Assembly: GCF_021223605.1 (NCBI RefSeq)
Contig: NZ_CP075175.1
Span: 4,667,501 to 4,731,500 of the forward strand
Origin: Paenibacillus sp. 481
GTDB taxonomy: Bacteria; Bacillota; Bacilli; Paenibacillales; Paenibacillaceae
DNA length: 64,000 nucleotides
Reading direction: 5' to 3'
The notes under the pieces were generated by a model that saw only the letters and a list, made by a program, of their open reading frames with translations, made no database searches and had not been told where the DNA came from. Shown here piece after piece: positions 33,704 through 43,825 of this stretch (position 1 is its first letter; each line of letters starts with the position of its first letter). The translations under genes were made by a program, and so were the position numbers.

Positions 33704-33753
33704 ATACCCCTCATCGCATAGGAACTACACGGTTCCAATCGATGAGGGGCATT
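33704..33753. terminator. Hairpin between the secreted-protein gene and glpK
   Basis: CCCCTCATCG pairs with CGATGAGGGG, with GGAAC/GTTCC inside. The two genes converge here, so it probably acts as a two-way terminator, though the T tracts are poor on both strands. Confidence 0.6.
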
Positions 33754-33777
33754 TATGTTCTTGTAATGTGAGGCGAA

Positions 33778-35712
<1,935 letters not shown>

Positions 35713-36417
35713 TTAAAAAAAGTACGAATGAGCGAGTCCACCAAGCACGCCGCCCAAGATAGGCCCGACAATTGGGATCCATGCGTAGCTCCAATCTGAC
35801 GAGCCCTTGCCAGCGATAGGTAACAAAGCATGGGCGAGACGCGGCCCGAAATCACGTGCTGGATTGATCGCGTATCCAGTCGTTCCCCCTAAAGATAACC
35901 CGATGCTCACGACGAGAAAACCGACGATAAGTGGATTTAATCCGGCCGCAAACTGGTTGCCACCAATAGCTAGCATACTAAATACGAACACGAATGTACC
36001 GATAATTTCACTAAGTAAGTTCGCTCCTGTGCTGCGAATCGCAGGGCCGGTAGCGAAGACAGCTAGCTTCAAGCCTTGATCTTGCGTTTCTTTCCAGTGC
36101 GGCAAATATTGCAGCCAGACAAGTACTGCTCCAAGGAATGCACCTATAATTTGCGCGCCGATATATAGCGGCACTTGATCCCAAGCGAAGGCGCCTGTAG
36201 TGGCGAGCGCCAACGTTACGGCTGGATTTAAGTGTGCGCCACTAACGGCACCAACCGCATACACAGCTATTGCCACAGCCAAGCCCCAACCTAGTGTTAT
36301 CACGATCCAACCGCTGTTCTCGGCTTTCGATTTGTGAAGTAATACGCCGGCTACGACGCCGTCACCTAACACAATTAACAATAACGTTCCAATTAATTCT
36401 CCCCAAAATGGTGTCAC
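35713..36417 (-). CDS. glpF: Glycerol uptake facilitator (aquaglyceroporin)
   Basis: Integral membrane channel of the MIP family for glycerol entry, 234 aa with six membrane segments and two NPA half-helices: GAHLNPAVTLA and GYAINPARDFGPR. The Asp after NPAR marks the glycerol-transporting subgroup. The start is GTG 36417, 11 bases after GAGGAGG. Two cre-like sites and a leader terminator lie upstream, and glpK follows, so the pair is a classic glycerol uptake operon under catabolite and probably GlpP control. Confidence 0.94.
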   Translation of the reverse strand: MTPFWGELIGTLLLIVLGDGVVAGVLLHKSKAENSGWIVITLGWGLAVAIAVYAVGAVSGAHLNPAVTLALATTGAFAWDQVPLYIGAQIIGAFLGAVLVWLQYLPHWKETQDQGLKLAVFATGPAIRSTGANLLSEIIGTFVFVFSMLAIGGNQFAAGLNPLIVGFLVVSIGLSLGGTTGYAINPARDFGPRLAHALLPIAGKGSSDWSYAWIPIVGPILGGVLGGLAHSYFF

Positions 36418-36441
36418 AAAAGCTTCCTCCTCTAGTATATT

Positions 36442-36455
36442 TGATAACGCTTACA
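36442..36455 (-). promoter_or_regulatory. cre-like site near the glpF start
   Basis: TGATAACGCTTACA matches the consensus TGWAANCGNTNWCA at 13 of 14 positions. It lies 25 bases upstream of the glpF start codon, inside the leader. Confidence 0.45.
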
Positions 36456-36535
36456 AAATGAATGGAAACATGAATTGCCTCGAAGTCAATGCTGTGTTCT
36501 GACCATAAACGGATAAACCCTCCTCGTTACAAAGC

Positions 36536-36600
36536 AAAAAAGGAGATGGACCAGCATCATAGAACCTTGCCGGGGCAAAGTTATGAAGCGGTCATCTCCG
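36536..36600 (-). terminator. Leader terminator of glpF, probable GlpP antitermination target
   Basis: On the minus strand GGAGATGACC pairs with GGTCCATCTCC, with further internal stems (GCTTCATA with TATGATGC; TTGCC with GGCAA), and TTTTTT follows. The hairpin sits between the promoter and glpF. In B. subtilis GlpP acts on leader terminators of glp operons; that role here is inferred. Confidence 0.75.
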
Positions 36601-36607
36601 TGACTCT

Positions 36608-36621
36608 TGTAACCGTTTACT
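36608..36621 (-). promoter_or_regulatory. cre-like site just downstream of the glpF promoter
   Basis: TGTAACCGTTTACT on the plus strand (near-palindromic) matches TGWAANCGNTNWCA at 13 of 14 positions. It lies just after the -10 region, where CcpA would block early transcription. Confidence 0.6.
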
Positions 36622-36635
36622 ATTAACTTGACTAC

Positions 36636-36664
36636 AGTATATGCGAAGCTAATACGTTTCGCAA
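36636..36664 (-). promoter_or_regulatory. glpF promoter
   Basis: TTGCGA and TATACT are separated by exactly 17 bases on the minus strand, a good sigma-A promoter upstream of the cre site, leader terminator and glpF. Confidence 0.75.
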
Positions 36665-36977
36665 TCAAAATTTTATTAACCATTTTTTTGAGTAGATATG
36701 TAATTTTTCTTGCAGTTGACCGTTATATGAATTAGATACCGAAATGATGGGCGACAACGATACCTAAAGCTTTCATAGAAAGGCATATCGTGATCATTTC
36801 CTCCGGCGAAATGAAAAATGAGGCCGCAGATCGAATCAAACAGGTTAAATATGGATGCCTATTTTCTCCCTAAAAGTGTTGAAATGACGCAACTTTTGTC
36901 TATTTGATTCGTCTAAATATACGTCCGTTCTTAATAGACAATTAGGAATGAGCGGAACATGACGAAAGGATGTAGAG
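36665..36977 (+). other. Intergenic region between glpF and the amidase gene
   Basis: About 310 bases with no gene. It holds a small hairpin (TCATTTC with GAAATGA around 36793-36813) and several AT-rich stretches, but I see no convincing sigma-A promoter for the amidase gene. A sporulation-type sigma promoter would fit a wall hydrolase but was not identified. Confidence 0.5.
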
Positions 36978-38489
36978 GTGAAGATGCAGAATAGGAAAAA
37001 AAGGTTATATGGAAGTTTGTTGTTAATGATGTTTGTTTGTTTTCTTTTTCCTAACATCGGACAAGCTGCAACTGACCCGAGCTTGTATCTGAACGGCAGT
37101 TCACTGAAATTGCCGGAAAAAATTATGATGATGAACAATTCCGTCATGATTCCGATTCGCGTCGTTTCGGAAGAGCTAGGATTCAAGGTAGGATGGGATG
37201 CAAAGGCGCGAACGGTTGCCATAAATGGTGATCAGCAACAAATGAGCTTGACCGTCAACAAGAAGACTGCACAAGTAAATGGTAAAGATGTTCAACTCAC
37301 GACGCCTCCGGTATTAAGTGGATCTTCGGTCCTAGTGCCGCTGCGCTTTGTCGGGGAGAGCACGGGAATGGAAGTTTCTTGGGACAATGATACGAAATCG
37401 GTATACTTGTTTACTGAAAAACAAGGAGTAGATCCAGTAACGCCGCCGACACCGAATGAAGGCGGTAACTCGGGCAATACAGGCAGTAACGGAAATAATG
37501 GTAACAACAGCAACAACGGCAACAACTCGTCAAATGGATCAGGGGAAACGCCATCCACGCCGGATGCGTTAATCAATGATGTATCTTTTTTTGACAATGA
37601 ATTACATATCGCTATGGATCGCAATGTGACGCCAATTATTTCAACGATGACTTCGCCTGATCGTGTTGTCATTGACTTGCCGTACAGCGTATTTTCTAAT
37701 TCCTTCTTTGAAAAATACAGCTTTAACGCTGACGGGCAAGGGGAACTAGTCGTAACAGAGTATCCTGATGTACAGCGTATTCGCTTTGCTCAGTTTAGCG
37801 ACCAACCGAATACGGTACGTTTTGTGATTGATGCGAATCATGCACTTGCGAACAAAATTACTTACAATGAGCAAGGTCTTTTATCCATTGCCTTTACGCC
37901 AAATTCGAGCGGGACGACAGATCCTGTCAAACCGACGAAGCCAAAAGGCAAATACGCTATCGTGATTGATGCGGGTCATGGTGGGCACGATTCGGGGGCA
38001 GTAAGCGTCCGCAAGCGCTATGAGAAAGATTTTAACTTGGGACTTTCCTTGAAAGTTGCAGAATTGCTGCGCAAAGACAGCCGTTTCCATGTGGTTATGA
38101 CACGTGAAGATGATACGTTCCGTGCACTCAAAGAACGTGCTGCACAGGCTAACAATTTAGGAGCCGACTTGTTTGTCTCCGTTCATGCTAACAGCATCGA
38201 TAATAGGCCGACTGTAGGTGGAACGGAAACGTACTATTGGCGCGAAGATAGCAAGAAGTTGGCAGAAGTTTTGCATAAACATCTCGTCCAAGGTACACAG
38301 CTCAATGATAGAAAAGTAAGAACAGGCAATTTCCATGTTGTCAGAGAAACGAAGATGCCTGCTGTATTATTGGAGGTTGGCTATCTAACTAACTCTGGCG
38401 ATGAGGCGCAGCTGTTCAGTGAGTCATTCCAGCAGCGCGTTGCAGAAAATGTCGTTAAAGGGATTAAAGCATATTTAGGACTATCTTAA
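36978..38489 (+). CDS. N-acetylmuramoyl-L-alanine amidase with AMIN domain
   Basis: Secreted peptidoglycan amidase of 503 aa. Signal peptide residues 1-30 (LLLMMFVCFLFPNIGQAA), then a copper-amine-oxidase-like N-terminal domain (about 37-150; MIPIRVVSEELGFKVGWD and VPLRFVGESTGMEVSWD), a 40-residue Asn/Gly/Ser-rich linker, an AMIN domain (about 197-312) and the catalytic Amidase_3 domain (from about 325). Zinc-site residues are His334 in DAGHGGHDSG, Glu in YEKDFNL, His in SVHANS, and the catalytic Glu in LLEVGYLTN. GTG 36978 has AAAGGA seven bases upstream; ATG 36984 is the alternative. The GerMN lipoprotein gene follows in the same direction. Confidence 0.92.
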   Translation: MKMQNRKKRLYGSLLLMMFVCFLFPNIGQAATDPSLYLNGSSLKLPEKIMMMNNSVMIPIRVVSEELGFKVGWDAKARTVAINGDQQQMSLTVNKKTAQVNGKDVQLTTPPVLSGSSVLVPLRFVGESTGMEVSWDNDTKSVYLFTEKQGVDPVTPPTPNEGGNSGNTGSNGNNGNNSNNGNNSSNGSGETPSTPDALINDVSFFDNELHIAMDRNVTPIISTMTSPDRVVIDLPYSVFSNSFFEKYSFNADGQGELVVTEYPDVQRIRFAQFSDQPNTVRFVIDANHALANKITYNEQGLLSIAFTPNSSGTTDPVKPTKPKGKYAIVIDAGHGGHDSGAVSVRKRYEKDFNLGLSLKVAELLRKDSRFHVVMTREDDTFRALKERAAQANNLGADLFVSVHANSIDNRPTVGGTETYYWREDSKKLAEVLHKHLVQGTQLNDRKVRTGNFHVVRETKMPAVLLEVGYLTNSGDEAQLFSESFQQRVAENVVKGIKAYLGLS

Positions 38490-38565
38490 ACTATAATGAT
38501 ATAAAACGTTGAAACTTCTAGTCAGGTAGCTACGTTATGTACGGTGTAGAGGAGGTCGATGCCAA

Positions 38566-39132
38566 ATGACTAAACAAAAATGGTGGGGCGTAGCAGTTGT
38601 TCTACTTGCCGTCTCCCTAATGACAGCATGTATAGGCAAAGAGACAACGCCGAATAATAGCGGTCAGCCGACCACCGAAGGCAATTCTCAGACGGAACAG
38701 CCAGGCCATAAGTCGGAACCGCCTAAACAAGCGAACAAGCAAGAAAAGTCTATTCAGGTGTACGTGACTGATGACCAACTTATGGAGCTCAAATCGTACA
38801 ATAAGACGATCTCATTTACGAATGAGGAAGAGAAATATAAAGCAGCTGCAGAAGCGTTGAAACAAACCGACCAAGCAGATACGATTGCGTTGTGGGAAAA
38901 TGTTCAGTTCAAGTCTATCGTCATGAAAGACGGTACGTTGACGCTTGATGTGCACATTCCGCAACAAGCTAACTTGGGTTCTGGTGGTGAGCAGCTTGCA
39001 TTGGACGCGATGACGAAGACGATATTCCAATTCGATGAAGTGCAAGCAATTGATATTTTGATCGATGGAAAAGCGACTGAAAGCTTAATGGGACATGTGA
39101 CGCTGGATCATCCGATCAAGCGCTCGAACTAA
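38566..39132 (+). CDS. GerMN-domain lipoprotein
   Basis: A 188 aa predicted lipoprotein. Residues 1-22 form a lipoprotein signal with lipobox LMTAC (Cys22), followed by a Thr/Gln/Lys-rich linker and a single GerMN domain (about 60-180; IQVYVTDDQLMELKSYN, then LGSGGEQLALDAMTKTIFQFDEVQAIDILIDG). GerMN proteins act in sporulation and germination at the wall or spore coat; here the domain occurs once rather than twice as in GerM. It is 76 bases after the amidase gene and may be co-transcribed. ATG 38566 follows GGAGG. Confidence 0.85.
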   Translation: MTKQKWWGVAVVLLAVSLMTACIGKETTPNNSGQPTTEGNSQTEQPGHKSEPPKQANKQEKSIQVYVTDDQLMELKSYNKTISFTNEEEKYKAAAEALKQTDQADTIALWENVQFKSIVMKDGTLTLDVHIPQQANLGSGGEQLALDAMTKTIFQFDEVQAIDILIDGKATESLMGHVTLDHPIKRSN

Positions 39133-39155
39133 TCTCGAACTAATCTCGAACTCAT
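39123..39155 (+). repeat. Three tandem 11-base repeats at the end of the GerMN gene
   Basis: CTCGAACTAAT occurs twice, followed by CTCGAACTCAT. The first copy contains the GerMN stop codon, so the repeat may have formed by local duplication at the gene end. Confidence 0.85.
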
Positions 39156-39208
39156 CAAGTGACATACAAAATGTTCTTAATGTGAGTCATCCATATTGCG
39201 TGAAGAGA

Positions 39209-39237
39209 ATGAGGAATCTACGGATTCCTCATTTTTT
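39209..39237 (+). terminator. Terminator after the GerMN gene
   Basis: ATGAGGAATC pairs with GATTCCTCAT over a four-base loop, followed by TTTTTT. Confidence 0.93.
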
Positions 39238-39322
39238 GTGTCTATAATGTGACGAAATTGTGGCAAAGACATCATATATTCAAATTTTCTGAAAAAATAC
39301 ATCCCTTTCATTGTAACAAATT

Positions 39323-39351
39323 TGACAAAAGCTATTGTAATTTATAAAATC
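39323..39351 (+). promoter_or_regulatory. Strong sigma-A promoter of the first subtilase gene
   Basis: Consensus TTGACA, 17-base spacer and TAAAAT. Transcription would start near 39358, about 120 bases before the protease ATG. Confidence 0.85.
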
Positions 39352-39370
39352 ACGCGTTATTATTCTGTTA

Positions 39371-39408
39371 AGCCTACCGCCCAAAACATGGGGAGGCTGG
39401 AAAGGAGG
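39371..39408 (+). promoter_or_regulatory. 5' leader hairpin and orphan Shine-Dalgarno (STAB-SD-like)
   Basis: AGCCT pairs with AGGCT, with CCC/GGG inside (39371-39397), directly followed by GAAAGGAGG at 39400-39408, which has no start codon at proper spacing. The real ribosome-binding site, AAAGGAGG, lies just before ATG 39481. GAAAGGAGG is the sequence of the 5' mRNA stabiliser described in the cry3A leader of Bacillus thuringiensis. Stabilising function here is inferred from identity and placement. Confidence 0.6.
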
Positions 39409-39480
39409 AACAATTACAAGACTTCGTTGATACACTGCAATGCTCTCCAACTAAGTACCAATTTAAAAGGAGGATTCAGA

Positions 39481-41865
39481 ATGAAACGTAAGCTTGCCAT
39501 TGGATTATCAGTCGCACTAACCGTAACTCTATTCTCACCAGCATTTTTACCAACCGGGTTCGCCGCCCAAGAGCAACCGCTCGCACCGAAACTCTACTTA
39601 AAGTCAGGACATGTGGATTTACAATCCAACCCTTCGAACGAGTTCTTCAACGGTGACCAATCAGATGAATCGAAATTGTATGTTGTTCAATTCAAAGACG
39701 TCATCACCGAGAAGTCCAAGGAGCTCCTACTCACTAGCGGTGCCGAGATTGGCGATTATTTACCCGACTTCGCCTATCTAGTGCGCATTAATGGTAAGCA
39801 AGCCAGTCAACTCGCTACGAACGACCTCATCCACAGCGTAACTCGATTCCAACCAGCATGGAAAGAAGGAACATTCTCCACAACTGATAGTATCATCCCT
39901 GACGAATATGTCATCTCCACATTCAAAGGAAGCGAGTCCAAAGTCGCTTCGTTCATTAAGAGCCAATCATCTCACGATGTGAAAGTGTACGACAGCATCG
40001 TTGAAGCCAAACTCACTTCCGAACAAATCCAAACCCTACTCCAAAATGAAGATGTAACTTACATCGAACCAAAACTTCAATATACGACATCAAACGATTT
40101 TGTTGCCAACCAAGTAGGAGCCTCTGGACCGACAGGCGTATGGGCCCGCGGACTAACAGGCAAAGGGCAAGTGGTTGGTGTGGGTGACAGCGGACTTGAT
40201 TCAGGTGATGAAACAGCTCTGCATAGAGATTTTGAAGGTCAGCTTCACGCAACCCCGCTTGACAGAGGAACTCCAGGCGACTGGTCAGATCCAAATGGTC
40301 ATGGTACGCACGTTGCAGGGACAGTACTCGGTAACGGTGCAGAATCGAATGGGAAATATAAAGGAGTTGCACCTGGTGCAAAGTTGGTAGCCCAAGCAAT
40401 CAGCTGCGGTGGCAACAGTATCTGCCCTGGAGACATGCTTACACTATTCGGTGATACAGCAGCACTAGGCGCCAAAATCCACACCAACTCATGGGGAGCT
40501 TCTTCTAACTCGTATAACAGCAACGCTGCCAAAGTCGATGAATATGCATTTAGCAACAAGAACTTCAATATTTTGTTCGCTGCTGGTAATTCAGGCAGCT
40601 GGGGCAATAACTCGGTAGCTACTCCAGGTACAGCGAAAAATTCAATTACTGTCGGAAGTTTGGCTAAAACGAACCCGAATCAAGTCGCTTCATACTCCAG
40701 CCGCGGCTTTACGTTCGATGGACGTGTTAAGCCCGACGTAGTCGTTACAGGTACATCCATCGTCTCACCTAGATCCTCAATCTCCTCCTTAGTCGGCAAT
40801 CCTAACGAGTTTTACGCAACCTTATCCGGAACTTCAATGGCTACACCAGCTGTAGCAGGTGCAACCGCAATCGTTCGTGAATATTTCAATTCCGTTAAAC
40901 GCATCGAACCATCCGCTGCATTAGTAAAAGCGACATTAATCAATGGCGCTAAAGATATCGGCTACGGTTGGGGCAGCCGTGAAACAGGTTGGGGACGTGT
41001 AAATCTTCAATCGTCGCTGTATCCTGAAAACGGACTTCAAGCTCAACACGTTGATCAGACTGCGGGTCTCCGTACAGGAGAGGTAAAAACGTACAAAGTT
41101 ACGGTTGGAAGCGGTCAACCACTCAAAATTTCCACAGTATGGACCGATTATCAAGCTGCTGTGTCAACTTCTAAAGCGTTAGTCAATGACTTGGACTTGG
41201 AAGTAACGTCCCCAACTGGTCAAGTGTTCAAAGGCAACTGCTTTGCCAGCAACACAGCAGCCACAACGTGTGCTTCATTTGACAGAGCAAACAATGTTGA
41301 GAACGTGTATTTCAACACTGCTGGTGCAGGTACGTACACAATCAAAGTGAAAGCGTACAACGTACCACGCTTGACACAGCCATTTGCACTCGTTGTAACG
41401 GGCAGTAATGCTGCATTAACAGCAAGTGCAAACGAAGAGCCGGTAGCTGCGTTGTTGGCACCGACTAACTTATCGGTAACAGAGCAAACATACGGTTCGG
41501 TTACGTTGACTTGGAATGATCCTAATACGAATAAAGTTGTAACTTCGTATGACATTTACAACGGCAACGTATTAGCTGGAACATCAACAACCAAAACGTT
41601 CAAAGTGAATGGCTTACAAGCTGAGCAATCGTACAATTTTACGGTCAAAGTGAAAGACGCCACGCAGAATGTTTCCCCAGGAAGCACTGCTTTGACGGTG
41701 AAAGTCACTGCACAGCCAGCTGTTCCGGCATGGCAAGCGGATAAAGCTTATAACGTGAATGATATCGTTTCATTTGAGAATAAGACCTATCAAGCTCTGC
41801 AAGCACACACGTCTGCAAACGGTGGGAACCCAGTAGCAGTGCCTGCTCTCTGGACGCAAAAATAA
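39481..41865 (+). CDS. Secreted KP-43-like subtilase with FN3 and chitin-binding-type module
   Basis: Extracellular serine protease, 794 aa. Signal peptide about residues 1-28, a propeptide-like region to about 210 (IINDEY-type YVVQFKDVITEKSKE), then the S8 domain with Asp236 (GVGDSGLDSG), His274 (GHGTHVAG) and Ser452 (SGTSMATPAVAG). A beta-barrel (about 520-650) with KP-43-type NDLDLEVTSP follows, then an FN3 domain from about 659 and a C-terminal CBM5/12-like module from about 749 (AWQADKAYNVND, ending PALWTQK). ATG 39481 is preceded by AAAGGAGG. The first two thirds use CTA, CTC, ATC and ACC codons much more than neighbours; the last third does not. Paralogue at 45886. Confidence 0.9.
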   Translation: MKRKLAIGLSVALTVTLFSPAFLPTGFAAQEQPLAPKLYLKSGHVDLQSNPSNEFFNGDQSDESKLYVVQFKDVITEKSKELLLTSGAEIGDYLPDFAYLVRINGKQASQLATNDLIHSVTRFQPAWKEGTFSTTDSIIPDEYVISTFKGSESKVASFIKSQSSHDVKVYDSIVEAKLTSEQIQTLLQNEDVTYIEPKLQYTTSNDFVANQVGASGPTGVWARGLTGKGQVVGVGDSGLDSGDETALHRDFEGQLHATPLDRGTPGDWSDPNGHGTHVAGTVLGNGAESNGKYKGVAPGAKLVAQAISCGGNSICPGDMLTLFGDTAALGAKIHTNSWGASSNSYNSNAAKVDEYAFSNKNFNILFAAGNSGSWGNNSVATPGTAKNSITVGSLAKTNPNQVASYSSRGFTFDGRVKPDVVVTGTSIVSPRSSISSLVGNPNEFYATLSGTSMATPAVAGATAIVREYFNSVKRIEPSAALVKATLINGAKDIGYGWGSRETGWGRVNLQSSLYPENGLQAQHVDQTAGLRTGEVKTYKVTVGSGQPLKISTVWTDYQAAVSTSKALVNDLDLEVTSPTGQVFKGNCFASNTAATTCASFDRANNVENVYFNTAGAGTYTIKVKAYNVPRLTQPFALVVTGSNAALTASANEEPVAALLAPTNLSVTEQTYGSVTLTWNDPNTNKVVTSYDIYNGNVLAGTSTTKTFKVNGLQAEQSYNFTVKVKDATQNVSPGSTALTVKVTAQPAVPAWQADKAYNVNDIVSFENKTYQALQAHTSANGGNPVAVPALWTQK

Positions 41866-41894
41866 TGTTCAAAAAACGTGTCTGAAAAAAAAGA

Positions 41895-41923
41895 TTGACA
41901 TCAAAGCATACAATTCCTATTAT
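41895..41923 (+). promoter_or_regulatory. Promoter of the metNIQ operon
   Basis: TTGACA and TATTAT with a 17-base spacer, immediately upstream of the SAM riboswitch. Confidence 0.8.
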
Positions 41924-41947
41924 AATACTATAATTTAATATCAATGT

Positions 41948-42138
41948 TTCTTATCTAGAGAGGTGGAGGGACTGGCCCTACGATACCTCGGCAGCGGTTC
42001 TATATGTTTTTTATAGAACTGTGCCAATTCCAGCAGGTGAATGCCTGACAGATAAGTGCTGAACTGATGTTATGGATGTTATGCAACATGATGTCAAGGA
42101 GCTCTTTTCGTCTAGGCGAAAAGAGCTCTATTTTTTTT
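41948..42138 (+). ncRNA. SAM-I (S-box) riboswitch of metNIQ
   Basis: The aptamer begins TTCTTATC with GAGAGGTGGAGGGACTGGCC, the S-box hallmark, continues through CTCGGCAGCGGTTC and a P3 hairpin, and closes with GATAAG at 42051-42056. The expression platform is a strong terminator: GAGCTCTTTTCG pairs with CGAAAAGAGCTC (42099-42128) followed by a T tract. High SAM would switch off the methionine importer downstream. Confidence 0.97.
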
Positions 42139-42152
42139 CGGAGGGATGCCCG

Positions 42153-43160
42153 TTGATTGAGATTAAGCAAGTTTCAAAAGTGTTTACCGGAGCAACAGTT
42201 ACACATGCACTGAAAGATATTCAGTTGCACATCGAGAGAGGAGACATTTTTGGTATTATTGGCTTCTCAGGAGCGGGTAAAAGTACGTTGCTGCGTTGTA
42301 TTAACAAGCTAGAAGTGCCGACAGAAGGCGCTGTACTCATTAACAAAGTGGATATTGCTACTTTAAATGAGAAGGAGTTGAGGCAATGTCGTAAAAAGAT
42401 TGGTATGATTTTTCAGCACTTTAATCTACTATCGGCCAAAACCGTATATGACAATGTCGCAATGCCACTTTATTTGGATGGACAGTCTAAGCAACAAGTC
42501 CAAGCGAAAGTGAAAGAGATTCTTGATTTTGTTGGTTTGACCGGTAAAGAGGATGTATATCCAGGGCAATTGTCCGGTGGGCAAAAACAGCGGGTAGGGA
42601 TTGCGCGAGCGCTTGTTACCGATCCTGACATTCTGTTGTGTGACGAAGCAACATCGTCACTTGATCCTGAAACGACAGCGACGATTTTGGAGCTGCTTAA
42701 GCGAATTAATCGCAAGTATGGTATTACGATTGTTCTCATTACACACGAGATGAGTGTGATCCGAGATTTGTGTAGCAAGGTTGCCGTAATGGAAGATGGC
42801 ATGATTGTTGAGCAAGGATCTGTGTATGAAGTATTTACAAATGCGGAGCATGCGGTGACGAAAAATTTCGTTAATACGGTGCTTCAGCACGATTATCCAG
42901 CGTCATACAGCAAACATTTGTTGAACCAAAAGTTATACCGCTTTATTTTTAGGGGAGACAAAACAGCCAAGCCATTACTGAGCGAAGTATCTAGACAATT
43001 TGATATACGCTTAAACATTTTATACGGCTCGATCATTGAACTACAATCGCAACCGTACGGCAATCTCATTGTTGCTTTAGAGGGTGCGGCGAGTGAGCGC
43101 GACAAAACGTTAGCGTTTATTGAGCGTGAAGGCGTAGAGATTAAGGAGGTAGCCGTATGA
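42153..43160 (+). CDS. metN: Methionine ABC transporter, ATP-binding protein
   Basis: ATPase of the MetNIQ importer for methionine. Walker A is GFSGAGKST, the signature is LSGGQKQRVGIARAL, Walker B is LLCDEATSSLD, and a NIL domain (about residues 265-335) for allosteric methionine sensing ends the protein. The start is TTG 42153 (IEIKQVS), placed by GGAGG at 42140-42144; earlier in-frame sequence falls inside the riboswitch terminator and is not translated. It has 335 aa and overlaps metI by ATGA. Confidence 0.95.
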   Translation: MIEIKQVSKVFTGATVTHALKDIQLHIERGDIFGIIGFSGAGKSTLLRCINKLEVPTEGAVLINKVDIATLNEKELRQCRKKIGMIFQHFNLLSAKTVYDNVAMPLYLDGQSKQQVQAKVKEILDFVGLTGKEDVYPGQLSGGQKQRVGIARALVTDPDILLCDEATSSLDPETTATILELLKRINRKYGITIVLITHEMSVIRDLCSKVAVMEDGMIVEQGSVYEVFTNAEHAVTKNFVNTVLQHDYPASYSKHLLNQKLYRFIFRGDKTAKPLLSEVSRQFDIRLNILYGSIIELQSQPYGNLIVALEGAASERDKTLAFIEREGVEIKEVAV

Positions 43161-43825
43161 ATTTGAGTTGGGAGCTTATATTGCCGCAATTTTGGCAGGC
43201 TTGTGAAGAAACGTTCTATACCGTACTTGGATCGCTTTTGTTTGGCTCGTTAATCGGCTTGCCGCTCGGCATTATTTTAGTCATATCGCGGCCTGGTGGG
43301 ATTTGGGCGAACTATTTCGTGTTTCATGTGCTCAATATTGTGATCAATATTGCGCGTTCGGTGCCGTTTATTATTTTACTTGTTGCGATCATCCCATTGA
43401 CTCGGTTGCTTACCGGAACGTCGATCGGCGTAGCGGCAGCAATTGTGCCACTGTCTATATACACGGGTCCCTATTTAGCTCGCTTAATCGAAGCTGCTCT
43501 ATTGGAAGTGGACAAGGGTGTTATCGAATCTGCCCATGCGATGGGGGCGACAAAAGTGCAAATCGTGTGGCGCTTCATGATTCCTGAAGCGGTCCCGTCA
43601 TTAATATTAGCGTTTACGACAGCGACGATCGGTCTGATCGGTGCAAGTGCGGCCGCCGGTGCGGTCGGCGCAGGAGGCATCGGTGATTTAGCGATCACGT
43701 ATGGGTATCAACGGTTTGAAACGGAAGTCATTGTAGTTACGGTTGTCCTGCTCGTTGTGCTTGTCCAGTTGATCCAAAGCGCAGGCAACGCATTATCACG
43801 TACAATTAGGAGGAGAAGAGGATGA
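43157..43825 (+). CDS. metI: Methionine ABC transporter, permease
   Basis: Membrane subunit of the methionine importer with five or six hydrophobic segments; it begins with the typical LPQFWQACEETFYTVLGS and has the EAA loop ESAHAMGATKVQIVWRF. The 222 aa length fits MetI/MetP. It overlaps metN upstream and metQ downstream by four bases each, so the three genes are tightly coupled. In B. subtilis the name is metP; metI is used here. Confidence 0.93.
   Translation: MNLSWELILPQFWQACEETFYTVLGSLLFGSLIGLPLGIILVISRPGGIWANYFVFHVLNIVINIARSVPFIILLVAIIPLTRLLTGTSIGVAAAIVPLSIYTGPYLARLIEAALLEVDKGVIESAHAMGATKVQIVWRFMIPEAVPSLILAFTTATIGLIGASAAAGAVGAGGIGDLAITYGYQRFETEVIVVTVVLLVVLVQLIQSAGNALSRTIRRRRG

Noticed and set aside
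42072..42152. Upstream start for metN
   Set aside because: It lies inside the SAM riboswitch expression platform; TTG 42153 has a GGAGG at the right distance.
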